DNA of 64,000 nucleotides from Sanderia malayensis (lineage: Eukaryota > Cnidaria > Scyphozoa > Semaeostomeae > Pelagiidae), in assembly GCA_013076295.1 (NCBI GenBank), contig RQOL01000772.1, forward strand, positions 1,798,001-1,862,000, read 5' to 3'. The translations under genes were made by a program, and so were the position numbers. Below the pieces are notes generated by a model. That model saw only the letters and a list, made by a program, of their open reading frames with translations, was not told the DNA's origin and searched no databases. How positions within the stretch are numbered: position 1 is the stretch's first letter; the number at the start of each line of letters is the position of its first letter. Below are positions 26,101 through 36,905 of the stretch, piece after piece.

Positions 26101-29100
26101 AATGATAAATCTTACCTTTAACTTCAACAATGCAGTTTCAATGAAGCATTCTTCTCCAGTCTAAGAAACAAGGAACGAAATATAGGGTTGTAAAATGTAT
26201 ACCATAATAATTCGATTAAGCCCCCCTCTAGAATAAGCCCCCTTCTGAACAAGAAGCTATGCATAACCTCTGGGGTAATTGATATCAAATCAATTTGAAT
26301 CATAATAGAATTTAATAGCAAAGTACAAATAATCATCGAAAATAAAAAACGAACAAAAATAGAGGTAGAGATTTACACCTTGTCTGCTTTAGCTACGATT
26401 AATTGATCTTCAAGCTGACGCATTTCGCGTGCAATAATATTGTCATGCACACATTGACGATCTGCTATAACAAGTTTGGAAAATGATGCTTGATAGTCAC
26501 CTAAAAGAAACACCAGCACTAAAATAAGTAACAATTCTTACAGCTGCTCAACTTTTACAGTTACTTCCCACTGTCTTTCATTAGCCGACAGTTCTCTGTG
26601 GCTGGCTTCAGTGATGTCCGTGAACTAGATATTAACGTCTAAGATTTCGCGAGCGTTTTAATAATTTTCGCGATGCTTTAAAGCATTGCCCATACCTGTC
26701 CAACGCGCGAAATTATCCTGATCATCGGGTTCATGTAATACCGGCCAAGATAAAACAGATCCCTGCGACAAGAGAGAGAAAAGACGCGCATGATAAATTA
26801 AGCTGGACCAAACATTGCCAGGATCCATGCATTTATGAGAAATCGCAATTACAATCAGCTTACACGTATTGCTTGTGGTGCTAATTGCAAGAGCGTTTAT
26901 CAACAGAAGCGTCTATTACAAGAGCGTTTATTAACAGGAGCGTCTATTACAAGAGCGTTCATTAACAGGAGCGTCTATTATAGGAGCGTTTATTAACAGG
27001 AGCGTCTATTACAAGAGCGTTCATTAACAGGAGCGTCTATTACAAGAGCGTTCATTAACAGGAGCGTCTATTATAGGAGCGTTAATTAACAGGAGCGTCT
27101 ATTATAAGAGCGTCCATTAACGTGACCATGTATAGCAAGAGCGTTTATTAACACGGGCGTCAATTAAAAGATCGCTTATTAAAAGGGGCATTAATACATA
27201 TGCATTGCAATGGGATATAGTTGACAAAAGAAATGCATGCAACATACCCTTTTTCTCTTCATCAGATGCATTGTGACTTTGTCTCCTCTGGCAAACTTGG
27301 AAGTGCAAGTGTTTACAACGCTGTGAAACATCAAAAATTAAAGAGCTATTTCACATGCACCATAAAATGATAATCATTGAAAATATTTTTGAGAAATTGT
27401 GCAAGATTGGTCAATCTGACCAGCCTCTACACTGCCTTAGGTGGGTAAGCTATCAAACAGATAAAATTCTTGAGGTATTACTTTATAGGAAGTCATATCT
27501 AGTTAACAAACTTGTCCCAGGTTCAAATGATGAGAATAACATTGACAACATAAGACACACCGAAAGAAAGATATTCACTTAAAAAAGTCACACCTTTTGA
27601 GATCAGCAGGAGCAACAGCTTCATAGCAGATTGGACATTTCCTCCAGGGCTTATCACTCTGTAGAAATAGAACAAATGCTATTACCTGGTCACTTTATTC
27701 CATTGAGTCATACACAAATCCTTAAAATACGCATGATTGCAACTGATGTAAATAACTGCAAGAACTCTAAATATACTTGCACAATACTTACCAAGTGAAG
27801 ATAGTGTAGAATGCAGGACCAACAGTAGATGTGGCCGCATTTTGTCACCTTTGCTGCAACTGGTATTTCAAGGCAAATTGGACAAGAGATCATCTCATGA
27901 CTGAACAGATTCTAAAAGAGATGCGATAACTCAACTATTTTGTCAATAAGCATTTAATTACTACAGAATACTGGCAAAATTGTTTGGAAGCATGGAGATA
28001 TGCCCATGAATATTCCATGCAAATTGCACATATCAGCACTGGTGAAAACTCTCAAGACATGCCTTTTCAATCCAGTAGTATCCTTGAATTATAGATAGAA
28101 ATAATTGAAGGTGATATTTTACTTTAGTTTGTATTATATTTTTCTTACCACTTGCTTGATAGAATTCCAATCAACAAGCCGATCGGGGTCAAAAGCATGG
28201 ACAGGGTAATCTTCATCATCTTTAACAACAAATTGACAACTAAAACATGGACAAAAATTTGATCATCAATAGATTTTTGCTCTTATCCAGTAAAACAAAA
28301 AACAAATTTCAAAGATTTCTGGTCCTTCTTCTCCAAGAAACATAGTTTGCAGAAAAGCATATTTCAAGATATTCAAAAATGTATTCCTTACTTGGCTTGG
28401 AGATATGTTTCTTTGTTGTAAACAGGACTTTTCACAGACTTCCAAGACTTATTAGAAACACGGGGTCCAACATGGCATCTACTAGGTGGTTCAAATTTGA
28501 AATTTAGGAGCTTTTTGTAGTCTTTTCTGCCAATAGCGAGATCTCCTTCAGCCTCAAGCTCACCCATATACACCTGCTGGGGGTTATTCAAACATGGGCA
28601 TTAAGGTATAATTCCCAACAACCATTAAACATATAAATATTATCAGAAATAATCATTATACAACAAGATGGAATAATTATCTGATAAGGCGGAGAAGATA
28701 ATGAATTTAGAAACACAAATTTACAAACCTTAGCTTCTTCATCATCTTGGAGTTTTGTTCCTTTCTTTCTAGAAGTTTTTCCTTGGAATCTGTTATCTGC
28801 AAGCTGGTGTTTTAAACTAGGGGACCAACTGCTACTTCTTGAGGCATCAGACTTCCTTGAAGCCTTCTGTGAGCATCTTTTAGCTTTGAACAAAAACAAA
28901 GAGTTATCATAGAAAAACAATCTTTGAACAGACGAGAGTACACAAACGCAACTGGCACAAAAAATCTTTCTGAATGACAATGGAACAAATTTTGATTTTG
29001 CTTGCAAACAATAAAGGGCATTGTTCTATTGTTCTATTGTTCTATTCTATTCCACCGAGATGACTCGCCCACCGAGACCAGGAAACGCCCCCTCCAAGTC

Positions 29101-29348
29101 AACATAAATTTGCGGGGCATGTGCGAGAAGACAACTTGATTCTTTCTTAGCTTAGCATAGCTGAGGAAATTAAAATCAATGGCATGGCATGGCAGCCATT
29201 ACGCTTGCGACAAAATAAGTTGACGATGGTCTGATAATAATTTGGCTCAGTAAAATAACATACCATCATAGCTTGCAGATTTCTTTTGCAATGCAATGTT
29301 TTTCGGCTGCAATGCTTTCTTGTCCATTTGTTCTGGGTCCTCTGTCAT
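23183..29348 (-). CDS. RNF10: RING finger protein 10 (E3 ubiquitin ligase), 17 exons
   Basis: RNF10 is a RING E3 ligase, reported in vertebrates to ubiquitinate 40S ribosomal proteins on stalled ribosomes. Exons: 29264-29348, 28729-28883, 28392-28576, 28149-28239, 27792-27911, 27594-27658, 27248-27320, 26696-26762, 26379-26500, 26116-26160, 25941-26007, 25558-25610, 25235-25463, 24709-24842, 24346-24568, 23660-23911, 23183-23403. All phases close, giving 728 residues (human 811). The conserved block before the RING ([11 protein letters not shown]) is followed by a C3HC4 RING from C182 ([20 protein letters not shown], then [11 protein letters not shown] and KCPIC). Downstream lie the family blocks [39 protein letters not shown] and [20 protein letters not shown]. 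Next come a Lys/Arg-rich helix, [12 protein letters not shown] and the C-terminal KKLLFST. The start ATG is the first in the frame that joins exon 2; a longer ORF in another frame of exon 1 ends at a stop and is not used. Confidence 0.94.
26885..27175. repeat. GAGCGT-type minisatellite, RNF10 intron
   Basis: About eighteen 15-16 bp units alternating GAGCGTTTATTAACAG and GAGCGTCTATTACAA fill the intron between exons 26696-26762 and 27248-27320. Confidence 0.9.
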
Positions 29349-30681
29349 AAGATGAGAACTCAAGCAAATTTCTCGTCCCAACTATCAACGAGTCTTCTTC
29401 CTTTGACAACAGGTCAATGGCCTCCGCTTCTTGAAAATGATATCCTTCAACTACAACTGACCACCGCATTTTAGCACTCCATGTTTATCTAACAACTTGA
29501 GTTATTAATTGAAAACTGCTTTTTTGCCTTTATTCGAATGATAATGTGAGTATTTGAGTAAACTATGGGAATAATATTCCCAACAACAACAAATTCAGGA
29601 ACAGCTTCACCGCACGTCTCTAGCTTTGCTTTCTTGTCACGACGGCTGGCGGGGCGGCTTGAAAAAAGAGAAAGAGACGAACCACCATGACGTAACAATA
29701 ATTCAATTCAACTCTTGCAGAACAAGGGGGTCATTGAAGGGGGACGTATGACGTGTAATATCAAAAGTGTCTAGTGTGAGGCTTTGGGCTAGGGTTAGAG
29801 TTAGGGTTTTAGGGTTAGGGTTAGCATAGCATAAAGGTGGGTGTTCATGCGCAGTGACATATAAAGGCCACTGCGCAGGAGTATCTATGACGTATTGATG
29901 TCCACAGTGTCTGCTGGGAGGCTTTGGGCTAGGGTTAGGGTTAGGGTTAGGGTTAGGGTTAGAGTTAGGGTTAGGGTTAGCGTGGCCTAAAGGTGGGTGT
30001 CCATGCGCAGTGATATATATAGGCTACTGCGCAGGAGTATCTATGACGTATTGATGTCCACAGTGTCTGGTGTGAGGCTATGGGCTAGGGTTAGAGTTAG
30101 GGTTAGGGTTAGGGTTAGGGTTAGAGTTGGGGTTAGGGTTAGCGTGGCCTAAAGGTGGGTGTCCATGCGCAGTGACATATATAGGCTACTCCGCAGGAGC
30201 ATCAATGACGTATTGATGTCCACAGTGTCTGCTGGGAGGCTTTGGGCTAGGGTTAGAGTTAGGGTTAGGGTGAGGGTTAGAGTTAGGGTTAGGGTTAGCA
30301 TGGCCTAAAGGTGGGTGTCCATGCGCAGTGACATATATAGGCTACTGCGCAGGAGGATCAATGACGTAATGATGTCCACAGTGTCTGCTGGGAGGCTTTG
30401 CTTTGGGCTAGGGTTAGAGTTAGGGTTAGGGTTAGGGTTAGCATGGCCTAAAGGTGGGTGTCCATGCGCAGTGACATATATAGGCTACTGCGCAGGAGTA
30501 TCTATGACGTATCCAAATTTTTACCGCTGATTTTGACGTAGTAGCCTTGGGTTGAAGCCGAGGTTTTCATGAATCACAAACTTAGGTTGTACAGGGAACC
30601 GAGGAAGAAGAACCAAAGAAGAATTTAAAAGTCTTTTCTTTTTTCTCAACTTCATCTTTCCCATGCTGACTAATTGGAACA
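29349..30681. promoter_or_regulatory. Divergent RNF10/MLEC intergenic region
   Basis: 1.33 kb between two divergent start codons must hold both promoters. Apart from the satellite it contains about 390 bases next to RNF10 and about 165 bases of MLEC leader. No clear TATA box is seen outside the satellite; the satellite units themselves carry CATATATAGGC and ATGACGTA (CRE-half-like) motifs. A regulatory role is inferred from position only. Confidence 0.4.
29735..30515. repeat. Composite telomere-like satellite between RNF10 and MLEC
   Basis: About six units of roughly 150 bp. Each has (TTAGGG)n with GTTAGAGTTAGGG variants, then GGCCTAAAGGTGGGTGTCC, then TGCGCAGT-gacatatataggct-ACTGCGCA (an 8 bp inverted repeat), then ATGACGTATTGATGTCCACA and GTGTCTGCTGGGAGGC. 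Unit landmarks (ATGACGTA) recur near 29743, 29887, 30041, 30206, 30360 and 30505. The array sits in the shared upstream region of two divergent genes. A homologous array lies at 56925-57640. Confidence 0.92.
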
Positions 30682-32660
30682 ATGGCAAGTTCCTCCTTTT
30701 CCTATAAAATGCTTATTACATGCAGTGTATTGTTGATTTTAGACTTGATTGCAAATGTACACAGTATAGGAGAAGTAATATTTGCTGTGAACGCTGGAGG
30801 TTCAGCACACACCGATTTGAATGGAGTGCATTATCAAGCAGACAAACTTTCAGCTGGAGTGTCTTCGGATCATGGCAAGAATATCCAAATAGCTCGTGTC
30901 GCCCCGCCGGATCAAGTTCTTTACCAGACCGAACGATACCATGTCGCAGATTTCGGATACAATATTCCAATTAAGCAAGAAGGAAACTTTGTACTTGTTC
31001 TCAAATTCAGTGAAGTCTACTTCAGAGGATCAAAATTAAAGGTATAAAAAGTTAATCTTATTAGATGCAAGACAGGTGTTTTTAACGCCATTATGATTCA
31101 ATATATTGAAGATGTTATTTGTTTAGTGTATGAATTGCATCTCTTTGTTGATCAAATAATTGAAGTATTGGCATTTTTATGCTTCTTTTCATGGTAGTTT
31201 ACTCAATCCACAGGTGGGTTGCTTGCTTCTTTGTGTAATTAAGGTGTACCATGCATTTTCTTTTGTTTTGTCATAGGTTTTTGATGTACGTATTAATCAG
31301 TTCACTGTGGTAAAGGATCTTGATATCTACGATAAAGTTGGTTACGGTATTGCGCATGATGAGTATATTCCGTTCACAATTAAAAAGGGAACAATCATTG
31401 TTGGCAAACAGAAAGCCCCCTTCCCTGGACAACTGCATGTCGAATTCGTCAAGGTATCTGTTCTCATGGAAGTTAAAACATATACAACCATCAATAGAGA
31501 TATTAAGCAATAAAGACAACAAAAAATTCCAATATTATTCAATGACAATTTACTTTGTGACTTATAGTGTTTCGTTAAGCTGCTGTTAGCATCATCAGGC
31601 ATTTTGACTTTGCAGCTCCTTCCCCCATACATTGATACCCAACTCAAATTTTTTTCTTTCCTCAATTAACAATAGCATAAGCAACAATAGGTGACTAAAG
31701 TTCTGGGATAATTGAAAACTTTGCATGTATCCTCCTCGTCTCCCCAAACAATGTTATCTCCAGAGATAGTTGTATGCAGTATTGACAAATTTCTTTTCGT
31801 ACAATGATTACAGAGGTCTGATTGCGTGAACAACATTGTTTCGGGGGGAGTGGGGGTTGAATAAAGTCTACAAAGAGATGTTGAAAAGTGTCCCCTGTTC
31901 ACTATTAAAGCTAATTAATTGGTAACATGTATGATTTTTCCTGTGTTTTATCTCTTCAGACATACTATGACAATCCCAAGATCAATGCTTTGGCAGTATT
32001 TACAGGAACAGTTGATGGTATGTACAACTTCAATTTTTAAAATTATTTCCTAATTGTAATATCCTCCTGTTTACAGCTTGCACATCTTCCTGTCATGATT
32101 AGCATATTTTGAATAGCAATCACTTTATTGATGAACGATTCCATAGATAATTATAAATTGTATTTTTATTGGATTAATCATTGAAGTGTTAGAGTAAGTA
32201 TTTAAGCCAGTAATTTGTTGTTTATTTTATTCTGTTTTGCTGTTATCATTGAGATCAACATACAGTTATCTTTAACTTTAACGCCATTACTGAGCATCAC
32301 TTAAAGCATTTTGCGCAGTTATTAAACTAATGTGAAGAAATAATGATATCTGAATCCAAAAAGTATGATTATTTCAGATTCAATTATGATTATAAATAAA
32401 CTAATAATCCTAGAATTAAAAACCGATGAGATTGATTCTTTTCAGATATTCCAAAGCTTGCACCACTCAAGATGCCGGAGGAGAAAACTGAGGAGAAAGA
32501 AGAGCCTGAAGAGATACAAGAGAAAACAGAAAAGAAGAGAAAAACATCCGGGCCAAAAACACCAAACCCTTATGAACTTGATGATTCCAGTTTTTTGTAT
32601 CCAATCCTGATAGCTATTGGCATATTTCTTCCAACACTGTTATGTTTATGTAAGTTATGA
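30682..32660 (+). CDS. MLEC: Malectin, ER diglucosyl-glycan lectin, 4 exons
   Basis: Malectin binds Glc2-Man9-GlcNAc2 glycans on newly made glycoproteins in the ER. Exons: 30682-31041, 31277-31453, 31960-32017, 32446-32660; 269 residues (human 292). There is an N-terminal signal sequence (about residues 9-28, MLITCSVLLILDLIANVHSI). The malectin fold follows (VIFAVNAGGSAHTDLNGVHY, VLYQTERYHVADFGYNIPI, FVLVLKFSEVYF, LAVFTGTVDDIPKL). Then come a Glu/Lys-rich linker (PEEKTEEKEEPEEIQEKTEK) and a C-terminal membrane segment (FLYPILIAIGIFLPTLLCL) with a very short cytosolic end. This is the full family architecture. The gene is tail to tail with DENR, 261 bases between stop codons; a plus-strand AATAAA at 32969-32974 would make the two 3' ends overlap. 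Confidence 0.95.
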
Positions 32661-32921
32661 ACAAAATTACCCAGGTCCCCATCTGTTCATATATTTCAAT
32701 TCTTGCCAATATTATTGGAGAAAGGTGGGCAGTAGTGAAGCTGTACTATTTATGTGAAGGTTGAAGAATTTTGTTTTATCATAACACAAGAATTTGTGAC
32801 ATGCTTTGCTATATTTTTGGATGACCCAGTAATGACAACAAGAAGTTAGTAACCAATATTTGTTATTGAATAGTCCTGATTTTGCTTCAGGTAAAAATAA
32901 GACTTCATCGGAAAATACTGT

Positions 32922-34438
32922 TCATGTCTTGTCTTCAATACTATCATCGTCAATCTAGTGATGAAACAAATAAATCAAACTGTTATCATTATGAATATAA
33001 AGTTAGGAGCAAAAGAAATATGTTGAAGAACAACCACAAGCAAAAGTAAAGAAATTCTAAGTGAGAATGTTGGCTTACCTCTGGCCATGTGTTTTGAATA
33101 AGTTCAACAACATCGTAGGAAACATCACCCTGTATTACTATTTCATCTTCACCAGTTACCGATGAACCACAAGAGAATTTATTTGCAAAAAGTTTTGCTG
33201 CTTTCTTCAGATCAATTTCTAAAAGAAATTGCACATCACAGATTATATATCAGGGAACCATGTTTTATTTACTATAAAATATTTCTGAGATATTTCAAGG
33301 AAAAGACAATGGATTGATTAATGATGATAAAGCACAGAGGAACTCTGACATAGCTGAGATCAACTTGCTACACTTTAGGGTTTGGTATATCAGAATTCAA
33401 GTTTATTCTCAAAAAACGTATTCTTACCGAATGTAGATAGTCCAACAACAATGGTTACTGATTTCTTTTTGCTGCGCTGTTCTTTGCTTATCACAACTCT
33501 TTGAATGGCTGTCTGGTAAAACAAGATATATTTTGTCAATGTCAGAGGAACAAATTGATGTTTTTTTTATTACTGGCTGTATGCATTCAAAGAGATTTAT
33601 TAAATCTCATAATTTACCTTAAAGCTTGATTAATCCCCTGGGGCTTATTAGAAAGCAGGGCTTCATCCAAAATCTCATTTTAAAAGGGAGGCTAGTAAAT
33701 CCTTTTATAATGTTTACCTTTTTCTTTGCTTGTCGGTTAGCTTTACCACCTGAAGAAAGTAATATAAACACATTCATGTGTTGCCGTATAGAAGAATGTG
33801 AGACAAATAGGTAATTTTGATCTTTAATTTTACCCAGAGAGCCTTCTTTAACCAGTAGAGAAAATTACTGTGAAGCAAGTCTTGTTTGAAAGTTGACAAC
33901 CCTCACCTCTTGTTTGCCTTTTTTTGCCATCTTTATCTCCTGATTCTTCATCTCCTACTGTTACTAGAATACCAAGAAACTGTAAGGTCTACAATCTTCA
34001 ATATCATGTTGAGGCAAAGAGAAAAGAGGTGATAAAAGCATATGCTTTCTTACAAGTCTTCATTGTTTCTAGCATATCAGGGTTAAAATCTTCAAGCCAT
34101 TTTTTGCACTTCTCATATTCTGAGCCATACTCGCAATACTACAACGTGGAAAAAAGAATAGCCTTATTGAAATATTATATCATAAATGAACGTAAATGTG
34201 ACTCAAGCATGGAGTAAAGATATTGTTTTACCTCAGGTGGAACTCCACAAACTAAAATTGAATCAATACAAAAAGTTGAGTACAGGTAATTTGTGAGTAT
34301 TTTTTTCTTAAATTTTAAACAAGATTATCAGTCCAGAATAATATTAAGATAGATTTTATTAAAATTACCTCCACAGTACAAAACAGTTATCGGATAATTG
34401 ATGGTTGAAGAACTTTCTGTGCAAACTTCGGAAGCCAT
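32922..34438 (-). CDS. DENR: Density-regulated protein DENR, 8 exons
   Basis: DENR pairs with MCTS1 to recycle post-termination 40S subunits and allow re-initiation. Exons: 34369-34438, 34232-34251, 34054-34138, 33907-33963, 33718-33749, 33428-33512, 33079-33218, 32922-32954; 173 residues (human 198). The N-terminal Cys cluster is intact (VLYCGVCGVPPEYCEY, then [14 protein letters not shown]), followed by a short basic linker. The C-terminal SUI1/eIF1-like domain is also intact ([61 protein letters not shown]). The last exon adds only [10 protein letters not shown], matching the acidic end of the family. The shorter length comes from the linker between the two domains. Confidence 0.94.
33615..33712. 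repeat. Dispersed GGGGCTTATTAG-type repeat fragment, DENR intron
   Basis: GGGGCTTATTAGAAAGCAGG and following bases, next to the splice donor of the 33718-33749 exon. Related fragments occur near 2310, 5090-5150, 26215-26250, 42130, 52490-52540 and 55330-55400 (AATAAGCCCCC or its reverse). Confidence 0.45.
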
Positions 34439-34966
34439 TCCTGCAAGTAATGTCTTACATGAGGTACTTATATCCGCTGCAAAGTATTACGGTGACCAAT
34501 GTGCAGCCCCCATTATCATGGTTAATGCGGGGGAAATTGATGACGTAATGGTATCAATGTTCTTATCAGGTAAAAAGAACCGAATAAAAAATAGTGCCAA
34601 TTCTTTTTGCCATGATTTACTACAAGAATGTTGTCCTTTTCCATTAAGTCCTCAGATGCCGAAGCAATGACCTTTAACCAACCATTATTGTTTCCAATTT
34701 CATATACAACTGATTCTTGAAATAATTTTATAAACAGCTTTACTGTGCTGTTAAATTAAAGTAAGCAATTTGATAAAATTTTACAAAGCAAACAGTAAAC
34801 AAATCAAAATTCAGTGAATCACAATTCTATATCATCATCTTGCATTTATTTACCACACAAACAATATGCCAAAGAACCTGAATGAGTAATACAGCAGAAA
34901 TAAGCAGGGATAAGATGAAAATATCAGAAAATCAGTTCAAACAATCATAACTGTTTTTCAGTAATA

Positions 34967-35838
34967 CTAATGGACTCCATCTTCGTAGCCATCTGGCAAA
35001 GAATTTGTGTGAGAATTGTGAAAGAGAGAGTGGTTTCCATCACCCCAAGGAAAAGGCTAAAAAAGTAATTAAATCATGTGTTAGTTCATAAATGTAATGA
35101 GAATAGGATATAGATAAATAGTCAAGCATGATTTAGGGAGAGATGTGGTGGGGCATTTATACTTGGACAATGCCTCTGTAATACTGAATATTAAATGACT
35201 GATGGTTAAAATTGATTCAGGGCTTGGGTTGGACATTTTAAGGTGAGTGTTTTGAAGTGATTCATTGGCTACTCACAACAAAGTCAAGATGGTTATTACT
35301 ATTTGATAGTAGGAGGTATATTACTAAATAGATAGTTTAAGGACCTTGTGTCTCAGGTGTAAATGCGGATAGGCTACAAATTCGGGTCTTTCGTGAGTGG
35401 CATGATGTTCTGTCTCGCTTTTCCAAGCATTCCAAGCACAACCTAAGATGGCTGGCACCGCCACAAAGAAGGAAATTTTTCGCCATGTTAACCAAGTACC
35501 TATATATAAAACAAAGTAACGCATTCATTAAAGTTCACAGCCCAAAGCTCGCAAAACGAAAAATAATAATTGAGAAACAGTATGGTGATTGAACAACCAC
35601 ACGGCGACTGGCTTAAAAGGTGATTGAACTGGGTGGCAGGGTGGGAAGGCTAGGCCAAACGGCCAATAACAAACAACAAGAGAAGTCGCAAATTGCTATA
35701 AAAATTTGCAACATCTGCTAATATCTTACTTCCAGCATGAGCTTCTTCCTCAACTAACTTGCTTTTGAACTCATTTCCAGCCGGTGCTGTGACAAAACGG
35801 CGAATAGAAGAACCAAACCTTGCAAATTTTCCGGCCAT
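34967..35838 (-). CDS. COX6A1: Cytochrome c oxidase subunit 6A, 3 exons
   Basis: A nuclear-encoded subunit of mitochondrial complex IV. Exons: 35730-35838, 35345-35499, 34967-35056; 117 residues, the usual precursor size. The N-terminus is a basic mitochondrial leader (MAGKFARFGSSIRRFVTAPA). A single membrane segment follows (WRKISFFVAVPAILGCAWNA), then the signature ERPEFVAYPHLHLRHK and the C-terminal PFPWGDGNHSLFHNSHTNSL. An in-frame ATG 20 codons upstream (35898) is possible, but the chosen start gives the better leader. TTTATT at 34855-34860 reads as AATAAA on the minus strand, about 107 bases past the stop. The gene is head to head with RBM19. COX6A1 versus other COX6A paralogs cannot be separated outside vertebrates. 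Confidence 0.95.
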
Positions 35839-36020
35839 TTTTGGGACAAAAAAACTAAACTTCACTTTCGCCTTGAGTGAGAGAGCAGAGCACTTCATGG
35901 TACAACATACGCATGCGCGAAAAATAACAAGGGCAAATTCTCGGTATTTAGTACTGCCCACCTTTTTATGACGTGTTGCATATTTCTCCGTCTTTTTCTG
36001 TGCACGTGGATCGCAAAAAG
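35839..36020. promoter_or_regulatory. Compact bidirectional promoter region COX6A / RBM19
   Basis: Only 182 bases separate the divergent start codons, so both promoters and 5' UTRs must lie here or overlap the other gene. The stretch includes ACGCATGCGCGA (35910-35921), a CG-containing motif resembling an NRF-1 site (GCGCATGCGC type), which would suit a nuclear mitochondrial gene. No TATA box is evident. Function is inferred from spacing and motif. Confidence 0.55.
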
Positions 36021-36868
36021 ATGTCGGCTTCATCTCGACTTATTGTAAAAAACCTACCAAAAGATATAACAAAAGAGAAGCTAATAGAGTTATTTAGCTC
36101 ACACGGAGAGTTAACAGATCTGAGGCTATGCAAAACGAAATCGGGAGAATTTAGAAAATTTGCATTTGTAGGATTTAAGAGAGAAAAGGAAGCAGCCAAT
36201 GCATTGAAAACTCTAAACAAATCGTACATAAAAACGAGTAAAATACAAATAGAAATTGCCAAAAATATAGGCGATGAATCTGTGCCGAGACCATGGAGTA
36301 AGTACTCGAGTAAAAGCTCAGCTTTTGAAAGATCTGCGAAGGAAAAGGACGAAAGAAAGAAACGGATTAGAGAATTGCAAGAAGGAACTACTATAATATC
36401 TGATGAACTGAAAGACAGCAAAGCAAAGGCAGAAGAAAATGTAAATAGAAACCCGAAAAACACCGAAAATGACAACGAAGAGTTGTCAGAGTTTTTAAAA
36501 GTACACGAAAAGACATCCCAAAAGAAAACTTGGGATAATGAAATGGCTGACACCTCTCAACATATAACAGATGCTTCAAAAAACAAAAAGAACTCTAAAA
36601 GGAAAACTGTGAAGGATAAAGGGAAGACAAAAGAGGTATAACATCCTTAGTTTATATCTTTTCATTTTTTGCAAGTATAACTTGCAAGAGATTCTTGGCA
36701 TGTACTTGTGAAAATTGAGTATATTAGAGAGAAACCCTGGCTTAGTTTGGGCCCTATCATGTCACATGCCATTCTAACTGTCACTAATCTGCTCTGTTTG
36801 TGTATTTCAGGAGAAAATTGATAATGTTCAGGAAATGCCTGCTTTTGAAGATGGTGATGATGATGATT

Positions 36869-36905
<37 letters not shown>

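Noticed and set aside
6748..27175. Intronic tandem arrays considered as CRISPR arrays
   Set aside because: Repeats are contiguous and diverged without unique spacers, and the host is a eukaryote.
29266..29469. 67-codon ORF with upstream ATG at RNF10 exon 1
   Set aside because: It terminates in exon 1 and does not join exon 2 in frame; the downstream ATG at 29348 gives the family protein. It may act as an overlapping upstream ORF, but that is speculation.
35966..36553. 195-codon minus-strand ORF over RBM19 exon 1
   Set aside because: Exact antisense shadow of the RBM19 coding exon; Ser/Phe-rich translation is typical of antisense to Lys/Glu-rich coding DNA.
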